Source: Polyangiaceae bacterium
GTDB taxonomy: Bacteria; Myxococcota; Polyangia; Polyangiales; Polyangiaceae
NCBI GenBank assembly: GCA_025936205.1
Contig: JAICTU010000547.1
Span: 1-5,713, forward strand
Direction of reading: 5' to 3'
Length of the DNA: 5,713 nt
Shown here one piece after another: positions 1 through 5,505 of the stretch. Made by a program: the position numbers and the translations under genes. The notes below the pieces were generated by a model that saw only the letters and a list, made by a program, of their open reading frames with translations, made no database searches and was not told the origin of the DNA. Every line of letters starts with the position of its first letter. The first letter of the stretch is position 1.

Positions 1-249
1 GCAGGAGCCGGAGCTCGAAGGGAACGGTCAGGACCCATTGCCGCAGCGTCACGTCGGGAGCGATGATGTGCTCCACCAAGTGCGCTGCGGTGTTCGACAT
101 GCGCCGGGCGTTGCACCGTACTTCGGCAGACGCTGGCCCGAGCTCCGTTGCGCGTGCTCGAGGAAGCTCTCCAGGTGCTGCTGGACGATGCGGTAGAGGA
201 CGCGGTCTTCTCGGGGCGGCGCTGCTCGTAAGCTCGACGAAGACCTCAA
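1..249 (-). pseudogene. IS91-family transposase remnant, internally deleted and frameshifted
   Basis: This is a decayed piece of an IS91-family (rolling-circle, HUH-type) transposase whose gene continues off the left edge. Two blocks read in different minus-strand frames. From 249 to 118 the N-terminal block has RVLYRIVQQHLESFLEHA followed by RLPKY. From 115 to 1 the second block has CNARRMSNTAAHLVEH followed by TLRQWVLTVPFELRLL, which is the start of the Y2 transposase core. In intact relatives these blocks are separated by roughly 50 residues carrying the cysteine-rich zinc-binding domain. Here they are fused within positions 116-120 with a frame change. The first block has no ATG: the codon at 249-247 is TTG and a TAG stop lies directly upstream at 252-250. 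The catalytic tyrosines would lie beyond the window. The family call rests on remembered sequence patterns and is fairly sure; the gene is very unlikely to be functional. Confidence 0.82.
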
Positions 250-325
250 CTATCCGAACCGCCGGATGCGTACCCGCCTGTCCGGTGGTGTGGCAGGTGT
301 CTCCGGAGCAATCCGAGGCCCCTAT
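248..325 (+). mobile_element. Group II intron 3'-end fragment (domains V and VI)
   Basis: This is the RNA 3' end of a bacterial group II intron, separated from its reverse transcriptase and the rest of the ribozyme. Positions 258-289 fold as domain V. A nine-pair lower stem (258-266 with 281-289) has a G-U wobble at 261/286, matching the catalytic-triad position, here CGC at 260-262. A two-base 3' bulge (TG, 279-280) follows, then an upper stem GCG/CGC (268-270 with 275-277) closed by a four-base loop, TACC. A pair expected at 267/278 is a T-C mismatch, a sign of decay or divergence. After a short linker, 296-322 forms a domain VI-like hairpin whose tip CGGA-GCAA-TCCG (304-315) carries a GNRA loop; A316 is a candidate branch-point adenosine. 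The left end butts against the IS91 remnant, so no intron ORF is present. The exact 3' splice position, near 323-326, is not certain. Confidence 0.75.
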
Positions 326-330
326 GTCGA

Positions 331-451
331 TCCAGCTGTTGGCGGGTTCAAAAAAGGGTTGGCCGAGATTGCAAGACCCCTCGCGGTTCAGTGCAGAGGC
401 GCGGTGGGCACATGCTGGTGTCGGGGGGTGCCGTGTGGTTCCGAGCCCTGA
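331..451. other. Intergenic remnant with no recognisable content
   Basis: This stretch follows the intron 3' end and precedes the trmL stop codon. It contains a short A run (350-355) and a G run (422-427), but no convincing gene, terminator hairpin with T tract, or mobile-element end. It probably includes the former 3' exon of the intron and decayed flanking DNA. Confidence 0.4.
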
Positions 452-988
452 TCAACCGAGCGCGGCGTGGTCTAGCTCGCCGGTCTGGCGTAGCGCTTCG
501 TACAGGGCGATCGCGACGGCGTTGGCCAGATTCAGCGAGCGCACGGCGCCGAGCGTGGGGATGCCGACCAGGGCCTCGGGATGCGCCGAGAGTAGCTCAT
601 CCGAGAGCCCGCAGCTCTCCTTGCCGAACACGAGCGCGTCGCCCGGGCGAAAGCCGACCTCGAGGTAGCTGCGCGTGGCCTTGCCCGTGAACAGCCAGAA
701 GCGGGTGTCTGGCTCGTTCCGGCTGATCTGGGCGTGCGCCGCCGCGTAGCTCGCGTGGGTGTGCAGGTCGACGAGGTGCCAGTAGTCGAGCCCCGCGCGG
801 CGCACCGCATGTTCATCGATGCGAAAGCCGAGCGGTTCGATCAAATGCAAGCGCGAGCGCGTGGCGGCGCACAAGCGCGCGATGTTGCCAGTGTTGGGCG
901 GAATCTCGGGCTCGACCAGCAATACCTGAAATGGCCGTTGGCCGCGCCCGGAGCGCAGCCGGGCGGCAGCGGGATCGGCCCCGTTCAC
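452..988 (-). CDS. trmL: tRNA (cytidine/uridine-34-2'-O)-methyltransferase TrmL
   Basis: This is a SPOUT-superfamily (SpoU class) methyltransferase of 178 residues. Family members use S-adenosylmethionine to methylate the ribose of the wobble base 34 in tRNA-Leu isoacceptors, acting in the cytoplasm. The diagnostic blocks are present in order: VEPEIPPNTGNIARLC (25-40), LHLIEPLGF (47-55), RRAGLDYW (63-70), LVFGKESCGL (119-128) and RSLNLANAVAIALYEALRQ (150-168). The last two blocks build the trefoil-knot cofactor site. The homologous core starts near residue 20, so the protein carries about 19 residues, rich in Arg and Ala, beyond the usual ~155-residue form. The start is GTG at 988-986, overlapping the TGA of the upstream methyltransferase (985-987), so translational coupling is likely. 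A start nearer the core cannot be excluded. Function is assigned by family and is secure. Confidence 0.93.
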   Translation of the reverse strand: MNGADPAAARLRSGRGQRPFQVLLVEPEIPPNTGNIARLCAATRSRLHLIEPLGFRIDEHAVRRAGLDYWHLVDLHTHASYAAAHAQISRNEPDTRFWLFTGKATRSYLEVGFRPGDALVFGKESCGLSDELLSAHPEALVGIPTLGAVRSLNLANAVAIALYEALRQTGELDHAALG

Positions 989-1593
989 CGCGCCAGCTCC
1001 AGGATGAAGTAGTCCACCAGCCCGCGCGTCGGATGCGAAGGCACCACCCGCTCGCTGAGCACGTGCAAGCCCGCGGCCGTGGCCAGGCTGGCGTAGGCGC
1101 CGCGGGTTCGGCAGTGACGCCCGCGATCCATGCTGGCCATCAGGTTATTGTACCAGCGACCGTCGAGGTACACGATGTCCAGCGTCACGGCCCGCACCAG
1201 CGTCGTGCACTGCGCGAGCTGGCGCAGCAGCTCGATCGCCTCCGGGTCCGAGAGGTGATGCAGCAGCCCCACCATGCTCACGTGGCTGACAGGCCTTGCG
1301 CGAAAGTCGTCGGCGCCGCTGGTGCGGCACTCGAAGCGCGCGTTGGGGCGACGGGCGTGGCGCGTGCGCGCATGCTCCAGCGCGACGGGATCGGTGTCGA
1401 CACCGAGGTAGTCGGCGAAGTGCTGGATGTGCCGGAGCGCGTCACCCGTGCCGCAGCCGATGTCGAGCACGACCGCGTTGTCGTCGCAGGCCAAGAGCCG
1501 GTACGCGCTGGACATGTCGATTCCGCCCACGGCGAGTGGACGCACGTATTCGAAGACCCAGGGATGCCCCAGAACGCGCTCGACCAGCTTCAT
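985..1593 (-). CDS. Class I SAM-dependent methyltransferase (glycan/lipid type)
   Basis: This 202-residue Rossmann-fold methyltransferase has motif I VVLDIGCGTGDA at 41-52, the ribose-binding acidic end of beta-2 in LGVDTD at 63-68, and a motif IV-like segment VSMVGLLHHLSDPEA near 105-119. The N-terminus (GHPWVFEYVRPLAVGG) and a later DRGRHCRTRGAY segment resemble methyltransferases found in lipopolysaccharide and other surface-glycan loci. Its substrate cannot be read from the sequence. It is the first gene of a minus-strand pair with trmL, whose GTG start overlaps its stop, but the pairing need not mean a shared pathway. The ATG at 1593 is favoured because the N-terminal segment matches the family and a promoter-like pair lies just upstream; no Shine-Dalgarno sequence is visible. 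The methyltransferase fold is sure; the glycan or lipid role is inference. Confidence 0.85.
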   Translation of the reverse strand: MKLVERVLGHPWVFEYVRPLAVGGIDMSSAYRLLACDDNAVVLDIGCGTGDALRHIQHFADYLGVDTDPVALEHARTRHARRPNARFECRTSGADDFRARPVSHVSMVGLLHHLSDPEAIELLRQLAQCTTLVRAVTLDIVYLDGRWYNNLMASMDRGRHCRTRGAYASLATAAGLHVLSERVVPSHPTRGLVDYFILELAR

Positions 1594-1601
1594 CGCCCGG
1601 G

Positions 1602-1630
1602 TTCTTGGCAGGGGAACCGGGCCGCGTCAA
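1602..1630 (-). promoter_or_regulatory. Candidate promoter of the methyltransferase-trmL unit
   Basis: On the minus strand TTGACG (1630-1625, five of six to the sigma-70 -35 consensus) is followed after 17 bases by CAAGAA (1607-1602), a poor -10. The start codon begins 8 bases further on, so a transcript from here would have almost no leader. The -35 is good and the -10 weak; function is inferred. Confidence 0.3.
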
Positions 1631-1659
1631 CGCTTCGCCTCCCGCTTTTCCAGGCTGGG

Positions 1660-1668
1660 TGGTAGGCT
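1660..1668 (+). promoter_or_regulatory. Candidate extended -10 of the plus-strand methyltransferase
   Basis: TGG followed by TAGGCT forms a TGn-TAnnnT extended -10 element. Exactly 7 bases separate it from the ATG at 1676, the spacing expected for a leaderless transcript. No -35 is recognisable at 15-19 bases upstream. There is no Shine-Dalgarno sequence before this ATG. Confidence 0.35.
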
Positions 1669-1675
1669 GCAGCAG

Positions 1676-2365
1676 ATGACTCTCGAGCGCGCTTCGGAGG
1701 TCGACAAATTCGACCGCTATGCCCAGAGCTATGGCGAGGCGCACGCCGCCAGCGTCCAGGCGAGCGGCGAGGGTCCGGAATACTTTGCGCGCCACAAGCT
1801 GCAGTGCCTGCTGCGCCTGGGATTGTCCCGCGAGCAGCGGGTGCTCGATTACGGCTGCGGCACGGGCAGTTTGACGCGGCTGCTGGTGGAGCGGTGTGAC
1901 GCCGTCTCGGGCTACGATCCTTCGGCGCGTTCGCTCGAGGAGGCGCGTCAGGTGGCGGCTCGAGCCAGCTACTACACGGCAGAGCGCGAGATCCCCGATG
2001 GCGCTTTCGATCTGGCGGTGCTGTCGGGGGTGTTGCACCACGTGCCGCCCGCGGAACGCGCACGGGTGCTGGAAACGGTGGCGAGCAAGCTGCGCCTCGG
2101 CGGCCGCGTCGTGGTCTTCGAGCACAACCCCTACAACCCCTTGACCGTCAAAGCCGTGCAGGACTGCCCGTTCGACGATGACGCCATTCTGCTTCCGCCG
2201 CGCGAGCTGCGGCGCCTGCTGCGCGGCGCGCGGCTCGGCTCCGTACGTCAAGATTACGTGTTGTTCTTCCCGCGGGTGCTGCGTGTGTTCCGGCCGCTGG
2301 AGCCCTGGCTGCGCTGGCTGCCCATCGGCGCGCAGACGCTAACTGCGGGGACGCGCGTCGTCTGA
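1676..2365 (+). CDS. Class I SAM-dependent methyltransferase (surface-glycan locus type)
   Basis: This 229-residue Rossmann-fold methyltransferase is not closely similar to the one encoded divergently next to it. It has an N-terminal helix region (FDRYAQSYGEAH, 12-23), motif I RVLDYGCGTGSL at 55-66, the acidic beta-2 end GYDPS at 79-83, a motif IV region FDLAVLSGVLHHVPP, and then RVVVFEHNPYNPLT. The EHNPYNPLT stretch, followed by the C-terminal WLPIGAQ, is typical of methyltransferases beside glycosyltransferases in cell-surface polysaccharide loci. The substrate is unknown. The reading frame is open back to 1427, but the ATG at 1676 is chosen because homology begins there, the upstream part overlaps the divergent gene, and a -10-like element sits 7 bases before it. 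The last 27 bases overlap the convergent glycosyltransferase gene; both C-termini look complete. Confidence 0.87.
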   Translation: MTLERASEVDKFDRYAQSYGEAHAASVQASGEGPEYFARHKLQCLLRLGLSREQRVLDYGCGTGSLTRLLVERCDAVSGYDPSARSLEEARQVAARASYYTAEREIPDGAFDLAVLSGVLHHVPPAERARVLETVASKLRLGGRVVVFEHNPYNPLTVKAVQDCPFDDDAILLPPRELRRLLRGARLGSVRQDYVLFFPRVLRVFRPLEPWLRWLPIGAQTLTAGTRVV

Positions 2366-3343
2366 CTCCGCGGGAGCTCTCGCTTCCGTCTGCTGCCCGA
2401 AGTTCTGCGTCGCGTCCACCAGGTACAGCGGCCGTCGCTTGACTTCATCGTACACGCGCCCCAGGTACTCGCCGAGAATCCCGATCATCAGCAGCTGAGC
2501 GCTGGAGGCCAGGCTCACCGCAAACATCAGCGTGGCCCAGCCGGGCACGGCTTGCACGCCCGTGATCACCACGCCCAGCACCCACAGCGCCACCACCAGC
2601 GCTGCAAAGCCGGAGAGCAAACCGAGCAGGGTAGCGACGCGCAGGGGCAGCGTGGAGAAGGACACGATGCCGTCGCTCGCGAAGCGCAGCATCTTGTGGA
2701 GCGGATAGTGCGTGTCACCGGCGAAGCGCGCGCTGCGCTCGTAGTGCACGGCCGTCTGGCGAAATCCGACCCAGGCGACCAAGCCGCGCACGAAGCGATT
2801 CGCTTCCCGCAGGCCGCGCAGCGCGAGCACCGCTCGCCGGCTCATGAGTCGGAAATCCCCGGTGTCCGCGGGGATTTCCACGCCCACGACGCGCTTCAGC
2901 AGCCGGTAGAAGAGGGCGGCCGTGGCACGTTTGAACCAGCCCTCGCCGTGGCGGCGGCGGCGCACGGCATAGACTACATCATAGCCCTCCGCGTAGCGCT
3001 GCAGCATCTCCGTGATCAGCTCGGGTGGATCCTGCAGATCGGCGTCCATGACGACCACCGCCTCACCTTCTGCGCGGTCGACGCCCGCGGTGATGGCGAT
3101 TTGGTGGCCGAAGTTGCGCGAGAGGTTGATCAGCCGAAAGCGTGGCTCCGTCTGGCAACCGAGCTCGATCTGCTGGCGCGTGTTGTCGATCGAGCCATCA
3201 TTGACGAAGATGACTTCCCATCGGCCCGCTGGGTCGTGCTCTTCGAGAAGCAAGCTCAGCCGTCGCAACAACTCGGGCAGCACGGCCTCCTCGTTGAAAA
3301 CGGGGAGCACCAGAGACACGGCGTAGCCAGAGGCCTGACCCAT
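2339..3343 (-). CDS. GT2 polyprenyl-phosphate glycosyltransferase (GtrB/DPM1-like)
   Basis: This 334-residue inner-membrane glycosyltransferase belongs to the GT2 group that moves one sugar from a nucleotide donor to undecaprenyl (or dolichyl) phosphate on the cytoplasmic face. The GT-A domain shows VLPVFNEE (12-19), FVNDGSIDNT (46-55), LSRNFGHQIAITAG (74-87), the metal-binding MDADLQDPPE (99-108) with the DxD at 100-102, and ADTGDFRLM (159-167). Two hydrophobic segments follow, about 234-260 and 269-291, then the usual ILGEYLGRVYDEVKRRPLYLV. The length and two-helix tail fit GtrB, YfdH and CsbB relatives. The donor sugar cannot be predicted. The last ~20 residues are a polar tail whose coding DNA overlaps the convergent methyltransferase. 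The ATG at 3343 is well placed against the family. Neighbouring methyltransferases suggest a glycan-modification role, which is inference. Confidence 0.92.
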   Translation of the reverse strand: MGQASGYAVSLVLPVFNEEAVLPELLRRLSLLLEEHDPAGRWEVIFVNDGSIDNTRQQIELGCQTEPRFRLINLSRNFGHQIAITAGVDRAEGEAVVVMDADLQDPPELITEMLQRYAEGYDVVYAVRRRRHGEGWFKRATAALFYRLLKRVVGVEIPADTGDFRLMSRRAVLALRGLREANRFVRGLVAWVGFRQTAVHYERSARFAGDTHYPLHKMLRFASDGIVSFSTLPLRVATLLGLLSGFAALVVALWVLGVVITGVQAVPGWATLMFAVSLASSAQLLMIGILGEYLGRVYDEVKRRPLYLVDATQNFGQQTEARAPAESDDARPRS

Positions 3344-3349
3344 GCCCAG

Positions 3350-3378
3350 GCGCTATCCTGCTCATTCGACCTCGTCAA
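3350..3378 (-). promoter_or_regulatory. Candidate promoter of the GT2 gene, leaderless spacing
   Basis: On the minus strand TTGACG (3378-3373) and TAGCGC (3355-3350) are separated by 17 bases, and the ATG follows after 6 bases. The -35 matches the sigma-70 consensus in five of six positions; the -10 is weak beyond its TA. Transcription would start at about the A of the ATG. No Shine-Dalgarno sequence is present. Confidence 0.4.
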
Positions 3379-3395
3379 CGGCGCTGTTGCCCGGC

Positions 3396-3424
3396 TTGCC
3401 TCAGCCGAAGCGGCTGGCTAGGCT
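3396..3424 (+). promoter_or_regulatory. Candidate promoter of the outer-membrane protein gene
   Basis: TTGCCT (3396-3401) and TAGGCT (3419-3424) are separated by 17 bases, with the proposed ATG 10 bases further on. It lies back to back with the divergent glycosyltransferase promoter. The spacer contains a perfect 5-base inverted repeat, AGCCG-AAG-CGGCT (3403-3415), which could be an operator or chance. The placement supports the start at 3435 rather than the upstream ATG. Confidence 0.35.
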
Positions 3425-3434
3425 GCCCAGCCCG

Positions 3435-4607
3435 ATGGTTCTGCAGGGGAGCGCTCGCCACCAGCCGCTCCCTCTCGTCCCGGCACAGCGGGGGCGCCGG
3501 GCTGCCGCGCTCGTCGCCGGCACCCTGGCGCTGGCCGTCACCGCGCCCAGCGCCGCTCGCTCGATGGACCCATCGCTCTCGCGGCTGGTGCTGGACCCCG
3601 CTTGCGCCGCGCTCGACGCTCCGGCGTGTGCTCCCGATCGCGCGCTGTACTACAAGCTCGTGAACCAGCTGGGCTTCGCCCTCGCGCCGAGCGCCCCGCA
3701 CGACGCACGGACAACGGGCCTTTCCGGCTTCCAGATCTCGCTGCTCGGCGCCTTCACGGCGATCGATGCCGGCGCGGACTACTGGCGGCGCGGCACGCGC
3801 GGCGCGAGCGATCGCGCACCCTCCAGCGACGGCTCCGGGTTTGAGCAGAACTCCGCGCCCGATGGTTGGCTGCAGCTCTACTCGCTCGAGGTGCGCAAGG
3901 GCTTCGGCTTCGGGGTGGAGGCCGCGGGCAGCCTCGGCATCATGCCCAATACGAGCTTGATCGAATGGGGCGCGGACCTGCGGGTCGCGCTGCTCGAAGG
4001 CCTCCGGCACGGGGCCTGGCGCTATCTGCCGGATACCTCGGTCGGCATCGGCGTGCGCCGCGCGACGGGCCTGTCCGATCTCGATCTGGGCGTGCTCGCG
4101 CTCGACGCGCGCGTCTCGGAGCCACTGGTGGGCCCGAGCTTCATTGTCACTCCGTGGCTCGGCTATCAGTTCGCGCGCATCGCTGCGGAATCGAGCCTGA
4201 TCGATCTGACTCCGGGGCGAGACGCCCTGGGCGAGTGCGGCTACGTCGGCTCCAATGTACCGGGCACTCCGGGCTCGTCCGCATCGGTCTCACCCAATCC
4301 CTCCGCTGCGCCCGGCGGAGCGCTCGACGGTGCTCCCGTGTGCCGCGACGGCAGCTCGGCAGACTTTGCCAACAGCGTCGCGTTCGGTGAGGCCGAGGTG
4401 CTGCGGCACCGAGTGCTGTTCGGCCTGAGCTACCGTCGGGAGCTGCTGAGGCTCGGCGCCGAGCTGATCACCGACCTGGTGCATGCGGACGATGCGCAGT
4501 CGGACGCGGGGGTCGCCAAGGCGCTGCGCTGCGATAGCTCGGGCGGAGAATGTCGGTCGAGTCCGCGGCAATGGACGGTGGCGGTGCAGGTCGGTGCCGC
4601 CTTCTGA
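3435..4607 (+). CDS. Secreted protein, probable outer-membrane beta-barrel
   Basis: This 390-residue protein is not recognised as a named family. An N-terminal signal peptide is visible: basic residues (RGRR, 19-22), a hydrophobic core AAALVAGTLALAVTA and a likely cleavage near residue 41 (SAA-R). The mature part has alternating polar and hydrophobic strands rich in Gly and aromatic residues, for example FIVTPWLGYQFARI and HRVLFGLSYRREL, and ends with WTVAVQVGAAF; a terminal Phe is the usual outer-membrane insertion signal. A Gly/Ser/Pro-rich stretch around 270-300 looks like an exposed loop. It contains exactly six cysteines in three local pairs (57/65, 268/303, 366/373), suggesting disulfides. 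The frame also opens at an ATG at 3342, overlapping the divergent gene's start; the ATG at 3435 is preferred because it gives a normal signal peptide and lies after a promoter-like element. Barrel assignment is inference; export is well supported. Confidence 0.75.
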   Translation: MVLQGSARHQPLPLVPAQRGRRAAALVAGTLALAVTAPSAARSMDPSLSRLVLDPACAALDAPACAPDRALYYKLVNQLGFALAPSAPHDARTTGLSGFQISLLGAFTAIDAGADYWRRGTRGASDRAPSSDGSGFEQNSAPDGWLQLYSLEVRKGFGFGVEAAGSLGIMPNTSLIEWGADLRVALLEGLRHGAWRYLPDTSVGIGVRRATGLSDLDLGVLALDARVSEPLVGPSFIVTPWLGYQFARIAAESSLIDLTPGRDALGECGYVGSNVPGTPGSSASVSPNPSAAPGGALDGAPVCRDGSSADFANSVAFGEAEVLRHRVLFGLSYRRELLRLGAELITDLVHADDAQSDAGVAKALRCDSSGGECRSSPRQWTVAVQVGAAF

Positions 4608-4616
4608 GCCCTGCTG

Positions 4617-5411
4617 TCAGTGCAGCACGCGGGGTTGTTCGCTCAGCGTCGCGTCGAGCGGCGCCCCTTCGGCTGGCTGCGGACCTTCCGGGGGCGGAGC
4701 TCCGGACACGGGCGGACCGCCGAAGCGCAGCGCCGCCACGACGCCGGCGAGGCTGAGCCCGAGCGACGCATACAGTCCCCATCCCCACTCGTAGACGTAG
4801 CGCACCTGGCCGCTATTCCTGGGGCTCAGCCACACCAGCATCACGATCTCGCTCGCCGTCATGGCGGCAAACAGCATCAGGATCGGGCGGATACCGCGCA
4901 TCTGGCGCAGCGTGCGCCGGCTCAGCACGAGTGCCACGCTGACCAACCAGGCCACTGCGCCACCCCAGAGCCAGCCGATCGCACCGCGAGCCAGGGAGTA
5001 GCCGCTGCGCGTGGCCGTGGTCGGTGACGTCATGTCGACCCAGGGAGCCAGCGAGAAACAGAGCAGGCTGCACACGGCGATGCCGAGCAACCAACCCCGG
5101 CCGTGGCTCAGGTCGAGCCAGGGGCGCGCCTGGTCTTCCGGGGGATTGCGCTCCCACTCGGCAGCTTGCTCCTCCACGACATCGAGGGAGGGTGGCAGTC
5201 GATCCAGCGCGCTCAGGGGGATGTCGCAGTCCGGGCAACGCTCCGCTTCGCTCGCCTCGAACAGCTCGCGGCAGAAAGGGCAGGCCAGCAGTCGGGACAC
5301 GGCTTCCTGGCTACATAGCGGATCGTCCGGGCACGAACGTTCGGGGCATCGGGACAGATCGAGTGCAATTGTCCGTTGGGCCGACCTAAAATGTTCCACC
5401 AAGAGCATCAT
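4617..5411 (-). CDS. Zinc-ribbon protein with four membrane segments, unknown function
   Basis: This protein of 264 residues (or 227, see below) is not recognised as a named family. The N-terminal part carries a CxxC-11-CxxC zinc ribbon, ACPFCRELF to CPDCD (C44, C47, C59, C62), preceded by three more cysteines (22, 27, 33). An acidic, probably cytoplasmic linker follows (about 70-100). Then come four hydrophobic segments at about 106-125, 144-164, 176-196 and 208-228, and a Pro-rich tail of about 35 residues. The start is uncertain. The tandem ATGs at 5411 and 5408 lack a ribosome-binding site. The first ~37 codons use fewer G/C third positions than the rest. A GTG at 5300 (residue 38), just before the ribbon and preceded by AGGA, is a plausible alternative. 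It converges on the outer-membrane gene with a 9-base gap and diverges from rnc. Confidence 0.72.
   Translation of the reverse strand: MMLLVEHFRSAQRTIALDLSRCPERSCPDDPLCSQEAVSRLLACPFCRELFEASEAERCPDCDIPLSALDRLPPSLDVVEEQAAEWERNPPEDQARPWLDLSHGRGWLLGIAVCSLLCFSLAPWVDMTSPTTATRSGYSLARGAIGWLWGGAVAWLVSVALVLSRRTLRQMRGIRPILMLFAAMTASEIVMLVWLSPRNSGQVRYVYEWGWGLYASLGLSLAGVVAALRFGGPPVSGAPPPEGPQPAEGAPLDATLSEQPRVLH
5387..5392 (+). promoter_or_regulatory. TAAAAT, -10-like hexamer upstream of rnc
   Basis: TAAAAT matches the sigma-70 -10 consensus in five of six positions and is the most AT-rich spot in this region. No convincing -35 lies 15-19 bases before it. It would give rnc a leader of about 100 bases, and it lies inside the zinc-ribbon gene if that gene starts at 5411, but between the genes if it starts at 5300. 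A second weak candidate for rnc is TAGACT at 5462-5467. Confidence 0.25.
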
Positions 5412-5505
5412 GCGACACCGTCATTGGTCCACTGCCCTGGAGCCGAGCCACGTTGCAGGCGTAGACTGCCCGCGGGTGCGGGCTCGGCCTGCCTCGCTTT
5501 GGGAC

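Noticed and set aside
341..360. GGGTTCAAA resembling a tRNA T-arm
   Set aside because: The flanking bases do not pair as a T stem, and no acceptor or anticodon arm can be built on either side.
63..690. Long plus-strand open frames across the left end
   Set aside because: Their translations are low-complexity Arg/Ser/Pro-rich and cover the IS91 remnant, the intron RNA and the trmL gene in opposite orientation. They are open only because the DNA is GC-rich.
1427..1675. Upstream extension of the plus-strand methyltransferase to 1427
   Set aside because: The extra 83 residues have no family resemblance and lie opposite the coding region of the divergent methyltransferase; the conserved protein begins at the ATG at 1676.
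3342..3434. Start of the outer-membrane protein at the ATG at 3342
   Set aside because: It would place 31 extra residues before a normal signal peptide and would overlap the start codon of the divergent glycosyltransferase and both candidate promoters.
4612..4627. Hairpin TGCTG-TCAGTG-CAGCA between convergent genes as a terminator
   Set aside because: The stem has only five pairs and no T tract follows in either direction, so it does not qualify as an intrinsic terminator.
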